Below are positions 1 through 8,271 of a stretch of 43,417 nt of DNA, piece by piece. This DNA is from Pleurocapsa sp. MO_226.B13 (lineage in GTDB: Bacteria > Cyanobacteriota > Cyanobacteriia > Cyanobacteriales > Xenococcaceae), in the NCBI GenBank assembly GCA_030064795.1, contig JASJEI010000040.1, positions 1 through 43,417 of the forward strand. The letters are read 5' to 3'. The position numbers and the translations under genes were made by a program. The notes under the pieces were generated by a model. It ran no database searches and was not told the DNA's origin. It saw nothing but the letters and a program-made list of their open reading frames with translations. Each line of letters starts with the position of its first letter. Position 1 is the first letter of the stretch.

Positions 1-126
1 GATGGGAATGGCAGCGGGACCTGGCATAGTGATAAGTTCCTCGTTAATTGTTCCGATGGCTGATTTGAGTTGATTCTGACAGATTTCTAGCCGCTGGGTT
101 ACTTCCGCGAGGCTGCACTGAGCCAT
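1..126 (-). CDS. N-terminal part of an unrecognised protein, cut by the window edge
   Basis: The minus strand opens with ATG at 124-126 and stays open to the window edge, giving 42 residues beginning MAQCSLAEVTQRLEICQNQL. The visible part is helical with a proline-containing end (MPGPAA). I do not recognise a domain. It starts about 45 bases inside a sequence that looks like an IS66-family end (172-190), so it may be an orf carried by that element; this is inference from position only. The rest of the gene lies outside the window. Confidence 0.4.
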   Translation of the reverse strand, partial: MAQCSLAEVTQRLEICQNQLKSAIGTINEELITMPGPAAIPI

Positions 127-171
127 ATTCTAAACATACACCACAAAGGCGCAGTTGGCTCATTTTTGACT

Positions 172-190
172 GGGGGGAATGAACGGTTAC
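172..190. repeat. IS66-like terminal sequence, inverted copy of 4616-4634
   Basis: The 19-mer GGGGGGAATGAACGGTTAC is found again, perfectly inverted, at 4616-4634. Read from its outer edge the sequence begins GTAACCGTTCA; IS66-family ends typically begin GTAA. The bases just inside both copies are also partly alike (a short run of A in CAAAAA context). The element to which this end belongs runs left out of the window. Confidence 0.5.
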
Positions 191-213
191 GAAGAGGTAT
201 TGTCTCCAACTAC

Positions 214-236
214 ATTTGCGTAAATATTACGCAAAT
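214..236. repeat. Perfect 10-bp inverted repeat resembling the neighbouring IS end
   Basis: ATTTGCGTAA, three bases, then TTACGCAAAT. The TTGCGTAA core is shared with the terminal repeat of the ISAzo13-like element that starts 24 bases further on (ACTTGCGTAAAAAT). It may be a scar of an earlier insertion or part of the target site. No function can be read from it alone. Confidence 0.45.
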
Positions 237-259
237 ATATATTTTTTGTCCAAAGTCCA

Positions 260-1585
260 AGGGACTTGCGTAAAAATAAACTACCATTCACAGAGGAACA
301 ATAGTAACGTCCCACTTTGGTAAATTTTCCGAAGGTTGCCAAAATTGTTGGTAAAACTGTAATTCAGACGATGGAATTGTAATGCCCTTGTTATAGGTAT
401 TGTCTATGAAATAAGTATGAGGATGTTTGCCTTTCCATGTCATATTAGATGCCCAGTTAATCGCAGCAGAAACTGTATCTAAAATTGCGCCATTCCAATA
501 ATTCTCTAAAACTCCCCAGCATCTTTCAATAGAATTATACTTACTATGATAAGGAGGATAATAAACTAAACGTATTCTTAACTGATTTTCTAGAGAGAAG
601 CTCACAATCCTTTTGATGAATTGAGTTCGATTACTGCGATGAGAAATACCATTATCTAGATTAATAACTAATTCTTCTAATTCTGAATAATGTTGTCGAT
701 TATTTTGCCACCACATCGACAGACAATCTACGATAAAATCTGATGTTTCCGAAGATGTTCCAAAGTAAATTGATAATTGTTCTTTAGTTAAATCTAAAAT
801 GCCAAAAGGAATTAAGCTTCTATTCCAATCATGGTCATGGTCATTGGCTTGTAAGGCTTTCTTGGTTCTACTTTTTCCCTCTCTTGACAAGTTACCGAGT
901 TTGACCCTGGCTTTGGAATCAAGGGAAATTCTGACAACTTTTGGATTTTGGTCGGCTTTTTGATTAGCTTTTGCTACATTTTGAAAAATAGCATCTGTTT
1001 CTGGTATTTTTCTAAGTGGTTTTACTTTTTGCGTTTTTTTAAACGATAACCCATTCGATTTAAAATATCTCCTATAGTTTGACGACAAGGTAATTCTTCT
1101 GCTCTATATCCTTTCTGAGATATCAAAGCTTCTCTGACTGCTCTAGCACTAATTTTTGTATAGCTAAAAGTTGATTTAAATTTGGGGTCTGCTTGAGAAT
1201 GATTATCTACTAAATCCGAAATATCGCTTTCTAATTGTGGTCGTAATTCTTCGGTTTTTTTCCTTCCTCTTGCTTGATAATTATCGACACAAACTATACC
1301 CGTCTCTAGCTCTTTTATTCCGATAGCAACCGCTTTTCTTGACCACCCCAGTTGTGTTTCTGCATATCTTGGTGAACTATTCAGATAATCAATTGTTACT
1401 TGAGCCATGAACGCTCTTTTCTTTGAGCCTGTTAGTTTTTTCGCAGCATCTTTTAAAGTTGATTTAATTTTTTCTGTTTGCATTTAACCTCTGCGAGCGC
1501 CTTACCTTGCTTTCTTGCGATCGCAAGTAGTTTCCTTAATTAATTAATTTAGATTATCTGGTAAGTTATTTTTACGCAAGTCCCT
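260..1585 (-). mobile_element. ISAzo13-like insertion sequence
   Basis: A 1.3-kb element bounded by perfect 20-bp inverted repeats: AGGGACTTGCGTAAAAATAA at 260-279 and its complement at 1566-1585. It contains one transposase gene on the minus strand read in two frames. I see no clear target duplication outside the repeats (left flank ends TCCA, right flank begins AACC). The perfect ends and the open reading frames suggest recent insertion. Confidence 0.85.
288..1483 (-). CDS. ISAzo13-family transposase, two frames joined by a -1 frameshift
   Basis: The first frame (1483 to about 1022, 153 codons) carries an N-terminal helix-turn-helix type region (LGWSRKAVAIGIKELETG). It ends shortly after MGYRLKKRKK. 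The second frame (about 1088 to 288) carries the DDE catalytic part: an early Asp in VRISLDSKARVKLG, a later Asp in LVINLDNGISHRSNRTQFIK, and the end-block HSKYNSIERCWGVLE. The two frames overlap by about 67 bases across TTTAAAAAAAC (minus strand). A -1 slip on this A7 run gives a continuous ...YRLKKTQKVKPLRKIPETDAIF..., which is how one-frame members of the family read. Either programmed frameshifting or a single-base deletion would explain it. Full length would be about 400 residues, normal for the family. Confidence 0.85.
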
Positions 1586-1678
1586 AACCTCGGACAAATC
1601 GTCCGCTGTGAGGAATGGGTAAGCGTCCTTTTCGTCATTGTCAAAGGATGGAGACCGACATTTCTGAGCAAAAAGATT

Positions 1679-1984
1679 TTGAAGCTTTCACCACAGTTTC
1701 TTCTAGGAGATGTGGTAGTGAGTAAGGCAGGCTGGTGCTATGAAGTAATAGAACAGAAAGGGAATCGCGTTCGTTGTTCTCCTTTGGAACTCACCCTTAG
1801 CGGTCGCTATTGGAGCAGGGAGCAGTTAGTTTTTCCGACTCAGCAACTCACAATTATTACTAGTCCAGTCTCCACGAACCAGGAGCTACATCGGTTGAGA
1901 CAAGTAGTAGCGACACCAGTCAAGTCCTCCGAGCAAGCCGAAGCGGGGGTAGAGCTTATTCGAGCTAGTGTTGGCGTGAATTAA
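1679..1984 (+). CDS. Small protein of unknown function
   Basis: An open frame of 101 codons from a TTG at 1679 (KLSPQFLLGDVVVSKAGWCY...). I do not recognise the family. The pattern GDVVVSKAGWCYEVIEQKGNRVRC suggests a small beta-rich fold such as an SH3-like or KOW-type barrel; this is inference. There is no convincing ribosome binding site at 1679. The frame stays open upstream into the IS end, so the gene may be the 3' part of a longer gene cut by the insertion. It ends three bases from the end of the convergent aldo/keto reductase gene. Confidence 0.45.
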   Translation: MKLSPQFLLGDVVVSKAGWCYEVIEQKGNRVRCSPLELTLSGRYWSREQLVFPTQQLTIITSPVSTNQELHRLRQVVATPVKSSEQAEAGVELIRASVGVN

Positions 1985-1986
1985 AT

Positions 1987-2775
1987 TCAAATCATACCAT
2001 GACGAGAGCCACTCCGTCGTCCCCTCGAAAGTTTCTCAAGTAGCCGTACATTCTCATCTACTTCTTTGAAGCTTTCCATGCCGATGACGAAAGCATCTAC
2101 TGGTGCTTCTAGTTGATAGCGAATCGCTGATTTGGGGGTGTATCCGAGTCGGCCTTCTCCCATCACCTTCATGCCATAAGTACCTTTACCATTATCTTTC
2201 ATTTGTTGAATAACTGGGATGATTTGACTCGGCTGACCTTCCATATGCAACCCTGATGAGTTAAGACGGACTAGAACGACATCTACCCAAGGTTCTTGCG
2301 CTGTCGTGCAGAGTGCGCCGTAGTCATGGTTTGAGCAGCCTACTGCCCGTACTATTCCTTCTTCCTTGGCCCGTGACAGTACCTCCATTACCGATCGCAG
2401 TTTCACATTCCACTGTTTGTCCATCATGCAGTGTAACAAGACTATATCTAGATAGTCTGTACCCAACTCTTGGCGGAAACGATCGAGGTCAGATTTTATT
2501 TGGTTGGTGCTCTGCGCGACGGTCTTGGTCGTGATTACAATCTTCTCGCGGGGAATACGTTTGAGTGCCTCTCTTACGTGGGGATGACTCCCGTACTTGT
2601 CGGCAGTGTCAATAAAGGTAATCTCCTTCTCATAGGCATAGACGAGTAAGTCGGCTAGCCCCTGCAATCCTAATTGCCGCGTCTGGTTACTGCTGTTACT
2701 CCATGCCTTTGTTCCTGTCCCGAAGCACAGCTTTGAAACTTCGATACCTGTATGACCTAACACGACCCGCTGCAT
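1987..2775 (-). CDS. Aldo/keto reductase
   Basis: 262 residues beginning MQRVVLGHTGIEVSKLCFGT, the usual opening of the AKR superfamily TIM barrel. The four catalytic positions are visible: Asp in TFIDTADKYGSH, Tyr in the same block, Lys in IVITTKT, and His in IVLLHCMM. A substrate loop segment VGCSNHDYGAL follows. Family members reduce aldehydes or ketones with NADPH in the cytoplasm. The substrate cannot be predicted. It is somewhat shorter than typical 300-residue members at the C-terminus. ATG at 2773-2775 is the first start; the upstream sequence is AT-rich intergenic. It neighbours the broken lon gene; no operon link is evident because 261 bases separate them. Confidence 0.85.
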   Translation of the reverse strand: MQRVVLGHTGIEVSKLCFGTGTKAWSNSSNQTRQLGLQGLADLLVYAYEKEITFIDTADKYGSHPHVREALKRIPREKIVITTKTVAQSTNQIKSDLDRFRQELGTDYLDIVLLHCMMDKQWNVKLRSVMEVLSRAKEEGIVRAVGCSNHDYGALCTTAQEPWVDVVLVRLNSSGLHMEGQPSQIIPVIQQMKDNGKGTYGMKVMGEGRLGYTPKSAIRYQLEAPVDAFVIGMESFKEVDENVRLLEKLSRGRRSGSRHGMI

Positions 2776-3036
2776 GGTTACAACTCCCTATCCGAATTGT
2801 ATTGATCAGCTGTGTGCCAGTCCTCCCTCCATTTCGTGACAGCGCGAGTTCAGTACAATGAGAGAATTTCCGCTCACGGAGTTCTAATTTCTGTCAGCTC
2901 TACTATCTCTATGATAGGCTGGCTAATAACCAGAGCAATACTTTAGACATCTGAAGTTACATTTCTGTTATCTATTTTGGTAAGCAATAAGAAAGATTGA
3001 GATCCGACTTGGAAGGTTAAGGCGATCGCGCAATTT

Positions 3037-4285
3037 TCAAGAACTTTCAACCGAGAGCGAATCCCCCTGACCGACTGGATAGAGTGCTGTGGGCAAAACT
3101 TCATCCATATGTTCGACCAAGACGAAGTGAAGTTGCTCTCGTGCCGAGGTAGGCACCTCCTTCAGGTCTCGTTCGTTCTCTTTCGGGAGGATGACAGTGT
3201 TAACTCCCGCACGTTGGGCGGCCAAGATCTTTTCTTTGATCCCACCCACTGCGAGTACTCTACCTCGCAGGGTAATCTCCCCCGTCATAGCCACCCGCTT
3301 GTGGGCGGGACGCTCGGTCAGTGCTGAAATCAAGGCTGTAGCAAGGGTAATACCTGCTGAAGGGCCATCTTTGGGAATTGCTCCCGCAGGAACGTGGATA
3401 TGCACGTCACATTTTTGGTAGAAGTCTTCGGGTATTTTCAGCTCGGTTGAACGAGAGCGGGCATAGGTTAGTGCAGCCTTAGCCGACTCTTGCATTACCT
3501 TTCCCAGATGACCAGTTAGGGTTAGATTGCCTTTACCTGGAACCAGTGCTGTCTCAATTAAAAGTAAGTCTCCTCCAGTCGGCGTCCAAGCTAGTCCAGT
3601 TGATACCCCACATTCATCTTTACCGAGATGAACTTCGGCTCGAAAAGGCGGAGACTCTAATAATTCCTCCAGCTCGCTGGCATTGACGGTAAAAGGTCCT
3701 AGTTCTCCAGTCGCTACCCTACAGGCAATCTTGCGACATACCGAGCCAATCCAACGTTCTAAATTTCTGACCCCCGCTTCGCGGGTATACTCTCTAATTA
3801 GGCGTTGCAGGACTGCCTCCTCGATTGTCAATTGTCCTGCTTGGAGACCGCTCTCTTCTATCTGGCGGGGAATCAGGAAGCGACGGGCAATGTGTAATTT
3901 CTCGTCCTCAGTATAACCTGGCAGTTCCAAAACTTCCATCCGATCCAGCAGTGCTGGCGGGATAGTATCGGTGAGGTTAGCCGTGCAAATGAACATGACC
4001 TTTCTCAGATCGAAGGGGAGATCCAGATAATGATCCAGAAAGGCGTGGTTTTGCTCCGGGTCGAGCACTTCCAGAAGTGCTGCTGCTGGATCTCCTTGAA
4101 AACCAACTGTCAGCTTGTCTACTTCTCGAGCATAAAAACTGGATTGTTGGACTCGGCGCGGCGCAATTGCTGGATAATGCGTCCTGGTAAAGCCCCAATA
4201 TAAGTGCGGCGGTGACCTCGAATCTCGGCTTCATCCCGCATCCCGCCCAGGGAGAAGCGGACAAATTTACGACTTTTGAAAAACC
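3037..4285 (-). pseudogene. lon: Broken lon protease gene (5' truncated, one frameshift)
   Basis: The end of the AAA+ module and the whole protease domain of a Lon protease are recognisable. First comes [20 protein letters not shown], then [16 protein letters not shown] and NNPVFML. There a one-base deletion near 4125 turns the Walker B LDE and following residues into EK-stop. In the next frame comes [20 protein letters not shown] and the rest. The catalytic Ser ([13 protein letters not shown]) and Lys ([13 protein letters not shown]) are intact. The N-terminal substrate domain and Walker A are missing; the sequence before 4285 is unrelated. A 343-residue frame from ATG 4066-4068 could still make a free protease domain without an ATPase. 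In intact Lon this peptidase degrades misfolded proteins in the cytoplasm. Confidence 0.9.
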
Positions 4286-4615
4286 CAAACAAATGGCTCA
4301 ACAGCATCCAGCTCTCTACAATCAACTACAATATTACTATAAGCTAGACCCACGGGAGTGGATTTAGATTCATCTTCAATAATCAAGGGAGCAGGGTTAC
4401 ACTTTGAGCATCGAGTCAATCTTTAACATCCTAGCCATACAAAATTTCAAGCTTGAGACTCACAATTAAGTGCGATCCTTTGCCAGAATTATCTCCACCT
4501 GGGTTTTTGAACTAAGGGTTCAATCTCAGTAATCATAAATGGCCTTTCTGGAAAGTTAAGTTAAATTTTCATTTGCACCAGTTCTCTGTGTTCTTCCGAT
4601 GAGATTAACGGAAGT

Positions 4616-4634
4616 GTAACCGTTCATTCCCCCC
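4616..4634. repeat. IS66-like terminal sequence, second copy
   Basis: GTAACCGTTCATTCCCCCC, the exact complement of 172-190. It points rightward, so any element attached to it would extend over 4616-5000, where no transposase is left. Together the two copies bracket 191-4615 (ISAzo13-like IS, unknown gene, reductase, lon remnant). Confidence 0.5.
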
Positions 4635-4881
4635 TCCAAAAAAGTAAGGGAAAATTAGGAGACTGGCGATCGCGGTAGTCCATTAATTAACTGCCAACAG
4701 GAAAGGTCGGAGGAGCAAGGCCTTTTTAATTCGCGTTGTTAATTGTTCACTTACTACGCAAACGCCTCTTAGTGAAGAGAGAGCTTGTAAGAAAAATGTT
4801 TGTGTGGATTTAGTCTTGCTTAATTGCTAAAATAGCCAATTTTGTTGACATTCATCTTGGCAATACATTTTTACTGTCTGG

Positions 4882-4917
4882 CTCGATCCCAGATAATTGC
4901 CATTATCTGGGATCGAG
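4882..4917. terminator. Perfect 16-bp palindrome downstream of the transporter operon
   Basis: CTCGATCCCAGATAAT, a 4-base loop TGCC, and its exact complement. It lies about 90 bases beyond the stop of the last permease gene, where a terminator is expected. There is no T-run directly after it on either strand, so it could also be a palindromic repeat unit. Terminator function is inference. Confidence 0.4.
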
Positions 4918-5003
4918 ATATTAGTAAATTTGTTCGACTTGATAAATATTCAACAAAATCAAGAGTTCAGAATGGAAACTCAAACAAGCTTACGGATCGT
5001 AAC

Positions 5004-5876
5004 TTAGGATTTTACAGAACCTGCAAGAATGCCGCGCACAAAATAGCGTTGCAGTCCAAAAAATACCATTAATGGTACGGTCATGGTGATAAATGCTCCA
5101 GCGGTGAGTAAATGCCAATCCTGACCGCGGGAGCCGACCAGATTAGTCAGTTGAATCGTTACCGGGGCAACATCAGGAGTTCCGCCAAGATAGATCAGAG
5201 CAACCAGTAAATCATTCCAGACCCAGAGAAATTGAAACACGGCAAAGGAGGCGATCGCTGGCATGGAGAGGGGGACGATTAATCGGGTGAAAATTTTGAG
5301 ATGGGATGCACCATCGACTTCGGCCGCTTCGATTAGATCCCTGGGTAAAGCCCCAATATAATTGCGCAACAAATAAATACCCAGGGGCAAGCCATAGCCG
5401 GTATGGGCCAACCACACCCCCAAAAAACTGTTAGATAAACCTAAATCTCGATACGCCCGCAAAATCGGAATTAAGGTGGTTTGTAGGGGAACCACCAACA
5501 GGCAAACCACAATGATAAATAAGAGTTGCCGTCCGGGAAATTTCATCCAGGCAAAAGCATAGGCAGCAAAGGTGGCGATCGCAATGGGAATCACCGTCGC
5601 CGGAATCGAAATGGTCAAACTGTTTAAAAATGCCTGCCCCATTCCCTGAGATTGAATCACTTCCAGGTAATTGCCCAGGTGATATTGGGTCAGTTCAAAA
5701 GGATGCTGCAAGATTGTCCACCACCCCGTCTTTAGCATGGCATCGCGCCTGCGCAAGGAACTAATCAAGAGTCCCACCGTGGGCAAAGTCCAGGTGAAAG
5801 CAATAATTAAAATAGCGAGGTGAATTGGTGCTTGCTGCCAAAATTCTGCTGGGTTTTGGCGTTTTTTCTCCATCAT
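5004..5876 (-). CDS. Sugar/osmolyte ABC transporter permease, MalG type
   Basis: 290 residues with an N-terminal membrane segment (LAILIIAFTWTLPTVGLLIS). Several more hydrophobic segments follow, and the permease coupling loop EAAEVDGASHLKIFTRLIVP, which matches the EAA-G loop that docks on the ATPase. Length and order fit MalG/AglG-type permeases. The closest pathway I recall is GgtD of the cyanobacterial glucosylglycerol/trehalose uptake system, but the solute cannot be fixed from sequence. It is the last gene of a four-gene operon; its start overlaps the preceding permease stop by 4 bases (ATGA-type coupling). Confidence 0.88.
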   Translation of the reverse strand: MMEKKRQNPAEFWQQAPIHLAILIIAFTWTLPTVGLLISSLRRRDAMLKTGWWTILQHPFELTQYHLGNYLEVIQSQGMGQAFLNSLTISIPATVIPIAIATFAAYAFAWMKFPGRQLLFIIVVCLLVVPLQTTLIPILRAYRDLGLSNSFLGVWLAHTGYGLPLGIYLLRNYIGALPRDLIEAAEVDGASHLKIFTRLIVPLSMPAIASFAVFQFLWVWNDLLVALIYLGGTPDVAPVTIQLTNLVGSRGQDWHLLTAGAFITMTVPLMVFFGLQRYFVRGILAGSVKS

Positions 5877-6850
5877 CTCAATCTCTCCTGGGCTCTAAAG
5901 CGGCGAATATTACTAATCATCACGGGAATAATTAACAGTAATAAAATAACGGCGATCGCACTACCCCGCCCAAAATTGCGGAAGTTAAACATTTCTTTAA
6001 TCATGCGACTGGCAATCACTTCCGTCCCTTGATTGCCCCCAGTCATCACAAAGACAATATCAAACACTTTCAAAACTAAAATCACCACCGTCGTACTAAC
6101 GACCAAAATGGTGGAACGAATCATGGGAATAGTCACCCGCCAAAAAATTTGCCAACCGTTCGCCCCATCGATGCGAGCTGCTTCGATGACATCTTCGGGA
6201 ATACCTTTGACTGCCGCCGATAAAATCACCATACAAAAACCCGTATACAGCCAAATCATGATGGCAATCAGGGCCAAATTATTGACCGAACGCTCCACCA
6301 GCCACCCCACTGGTTCAAAGCCTAAACTGACTATGATGGCGTTAAGCAAACCGATTTGCTCGTCCCCTGCAGGTTTGTAGGCATAGACAAATTTCCAAAT
6401 CACACTCGCTCCCACAAAGGAGATTGCCATGGGTAAGAAAATTAGAGATTTGGCAATGGGTTCATAGCGTACTTTATCCACCAAAACGGCGATAACTAAC
6501 CCCAAACTAACGCTGACTCCAGTTACCAATACCAGCCATAGTAAATTGTTGCGAAATGCCACCAACATGGCTCGGTTGGTAAAGGCAAAAACGTAATTTT
6601 TTAAGCCGACAAAATTCGCCGAACGCCCATCAAAAAAGCTGAGATAGACAGTCTGAATGGTGGGCAAAATTAAATAGGCAGATAAAATTGCCAACGCTGG
6701 CGCGATATACACCCAGGGCAAAAAGTGACGATTCCAGGGTTTGGGGAGGGCATTAATCCCATAATTCGCCAGATAAAATAGCCCGATTACACCGCCACAG
6801 CCCAAGGCGATCGCCACCACTACATCTAAAATACGAGAAAAAACTTCCAT
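5873..6850 (-). CDS. Sugar/osmolyte ABC transporter permease, MalF type
   Basis: 325 residues. An N-terminal hydrophobic segment (VVAIALGCGGVIGLFYLA) precedes a typical MalF/UgpA-like membrane core (VYIAPALAILSAYLILPTIQ). The coupling loop is EAARIDGANGWQIFWRVTIP. The C-terminal helix is followed by a basic tail (RRFRAQERLR). It pairs with the MalG-type permease encoded immediately downstream to form the membrane channel. The extra N-terminal segment and operon order (binding protein, MalF, MalG) resemble cyanobacterial GgtC; that assignment is inference. The gap to the binding-protein gene is 43 bases. Confidence 0.88.
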   Translation of the reverse strand: MEVFSRILDVVVAIALGCGGVIGLFYLANYGINALPKPWNRHFLPWVYIAPALAILSAYLILPTIQTVYLSFFDGRSANFVGLKNYVFAFTNRAMLVAFRNNLLWLVLVTGVSVSLGLVIAVLVDKVRYEPIAKSLIFLPMAISFVGASVIWKFVYAYKPAGDEQIGLLNAIIVSLGFEPVGWLVERSVNNLALIAIMIWLYTGFCMVILSAAVKGIPEDVIEAARIDGANGWQIFWRVTIPMIRSTILVVSTTVVILVLKVFDIVFVMTGGNQGTEVIASRMIKEMFNFRNFGRGSAIAVILLLLIIPVMISNIRRFRAQERLR

Positions 6851-6893
6851 TTGTGCCTCATCTGGACAACAACTTTACAAGGGAACTGAGTAA

Positions 6894-8183
6894 TTATTCT
6901 GGCCAACTGGATTCAATATTTTGCAGCACAGTATCTACATCCATACCCCCCACATAATCCACCATACCCGACCAGAACGTACCCGTTCCCACTGCACCGG
7001 GCATCATATCCGACCCGTCAAAACGAATTACTTCTGCATCGGCAAGAATCTGCGCCTGTTTTTTCGTCAACTCATCTGGATAGAGTTCTGGGGCAATATT
7101 GTTACGGGGAGAAATATATCCTCCTAAACTCGCAGCAATTTCATGGGGTACTTCACTGGCCAGATACTCCATTAACTGTCGGGCTTCTGGGGTGTCGTTA
7201 AACATGGCAAACACATCCCCCGCCACCAAAATTGGTAAACCCCGATCTGAATTAATGGACGGTAAAGGGAAAATCGCTACATCTTCTGCTTGATTAATAT
7301 TTTCTGGAAGGAAAGAAGCAATAAAATTCGCTTGGCGGTGGAGATAACAACTGGGATTATCCCCAAATAACCCTTGAATCGAATCTCCAAAAGGCGTGCT
7401 GAGGACCCCCACCATGCCACCATAGACATAGTCTTCATTACGGACAATTTTACCAAAGGTTTCAAAGGCATTTTTCACAGAATTATCCGTAAAAGGAATT
7501 TCGTGTCTAATCCAGCGATCGTAGGTTTCCGCTCCTGCTGTACGCAGCATGATGTCTTCCACCCAGTCTGTACCAACCCATCCTGTTCCATCTCCACTTT
7601 CCATACCGAGACACCAGGGGGTTTTTCCCTCTGACACCAGGCGCTCGCTCAAGGCTAGCATTTCAGCCCAAGTTTGGGGAATCTCGTAACCGTTTTTCTC
7701 AAAGACCCTCGGATTATACCAGACCAAACTTTTCACCGAAGCCCTATACCAAACCCCATAAAGAGTGTCGTCAACGCTGCCCAACTCCAACCAAGAATCA
7801 GCATAAGCCTCTTGCAACTTTTCGGGAGTCATGAAGTTCGTCAGGGGAATCAATCTTCCTTCTCGAGCAAAATCCGCCATCAACCCGGGTTGGGGGAACA
7901 TCGCCAGATCTGGAGGATTACCGGAATCGACACGAATCGGTAAGGTGGTGGTAAAAGTGTGCGTGCCTTCATAAACTATTTCAATGCCTGTTTGTTCCTT
8001 AAAGGGGGCTAAGGCTTGTTCGAGTTTTCTTTGCTGTTCGCCGACCATCACACCGAGGATGGTGACTTGTTTTTTGCTACTGTCACTTTCCTCATTTGCT
8101 GATTGACAACCGACTAACAAAGTTAAACTGATTAAGGCGGCGGAAAATAAACCAAGTCCAAAGGTTGTTTGAGAATTTTTCAT
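6894..8183 (-). CDS. Extracellular sugar/osmolyte-binding lipoprotein
   Basis: I choose ATG 8181-8183, giving 429 residues. It begins MKNSQTTFGLGLFSAALISL and continues to the lipobox LLVGC, a lipoprotein signal peptide; the longer open frame up to 8285 overlaps the ATPase gene and has no signal character. The mature part is a family 1 solute-binding protein: GTHTFTTTLPIRVDSGNPPD, DLAMFPQPGL, GWVGTDWVEDIMLRTAG. These blocks resemble AglE/ThuE-type alpha-glucoside binders and cyanobacterial GgtB. It would be anchored in the periplasm and deliver a disaccharide or compatible solute to the permeases encoded downstream. Confidence 0.85.
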   Translation of the reverse strand: MKNSQTTFGLGLFSAALISLTLLVGCQSANEESDSSKKQVTILGVMVGEQQRKLEQALAPFKEQTGIEIVYEGTHTFTTTLPIRVDSGNPPDLAMFPQPGLMADFAREGRLIPLTNFMTPEKLQEAYADSWLELGSVDDTLYGVWYRASVKSLVWYNPRVFEKNGYEIPQTWAEMLALSERLVSEGKTPWCLGMESGDGTGWVGTDWVEDIMLRTAGAETYDRWIRHEIPFTDNSVKNAFETFGKIVRNEDYVYGGMVGVLSTPFGDSIQGLFGDNPSCYLHRQANFIASFLPENINQAEDVAIFPLPSINSDRGLPILVAGDVFAMFNDTPEARQLMEYLASEVPHEIAASLGGYISPRNNIAPELYPDELTKKQAQILADAEVIRFDGSDMMPGAVGTGTFWSGMVDYVGGMDVDTVLQNIESSWPE

Positions 8184-8271
8184 CAAATAAAAATTGAATT
8201 CTTTAACAGAGAAAATAGTCGGTTTTTTGGGTATTGAGTAGTCAGACAAAAATAAATTGGTTCGTAACAGT

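Larger units (their letters stand above)
4286..5003. other. Gene-free stretch between lon remnant and transporter operon
   Basis: No convincing gene. It holds the inverted IS66-like end at 4616-4634 and a long palindrome at 4882-4917. A HIP1-type GCGATCGC lies near 4670. An open frame on the plus strand at 4842-5072 overlaps the 3' end of the permease gene and its translation is not protein-like; I treat it as chance. Confidence 0.6.

Noticed and set aside
4842..5072. Plus-strand frame of 76 codons
   Set aside because: It overlaps the permease gene 3' end and contains the 16-bp palindrome; the composition is not protein-like.
6033..6380. Plus-strand 115-codon frame opposite the MalF-type permease
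   Set aside because: Antisense shadow; no domain, and the permease is full length.
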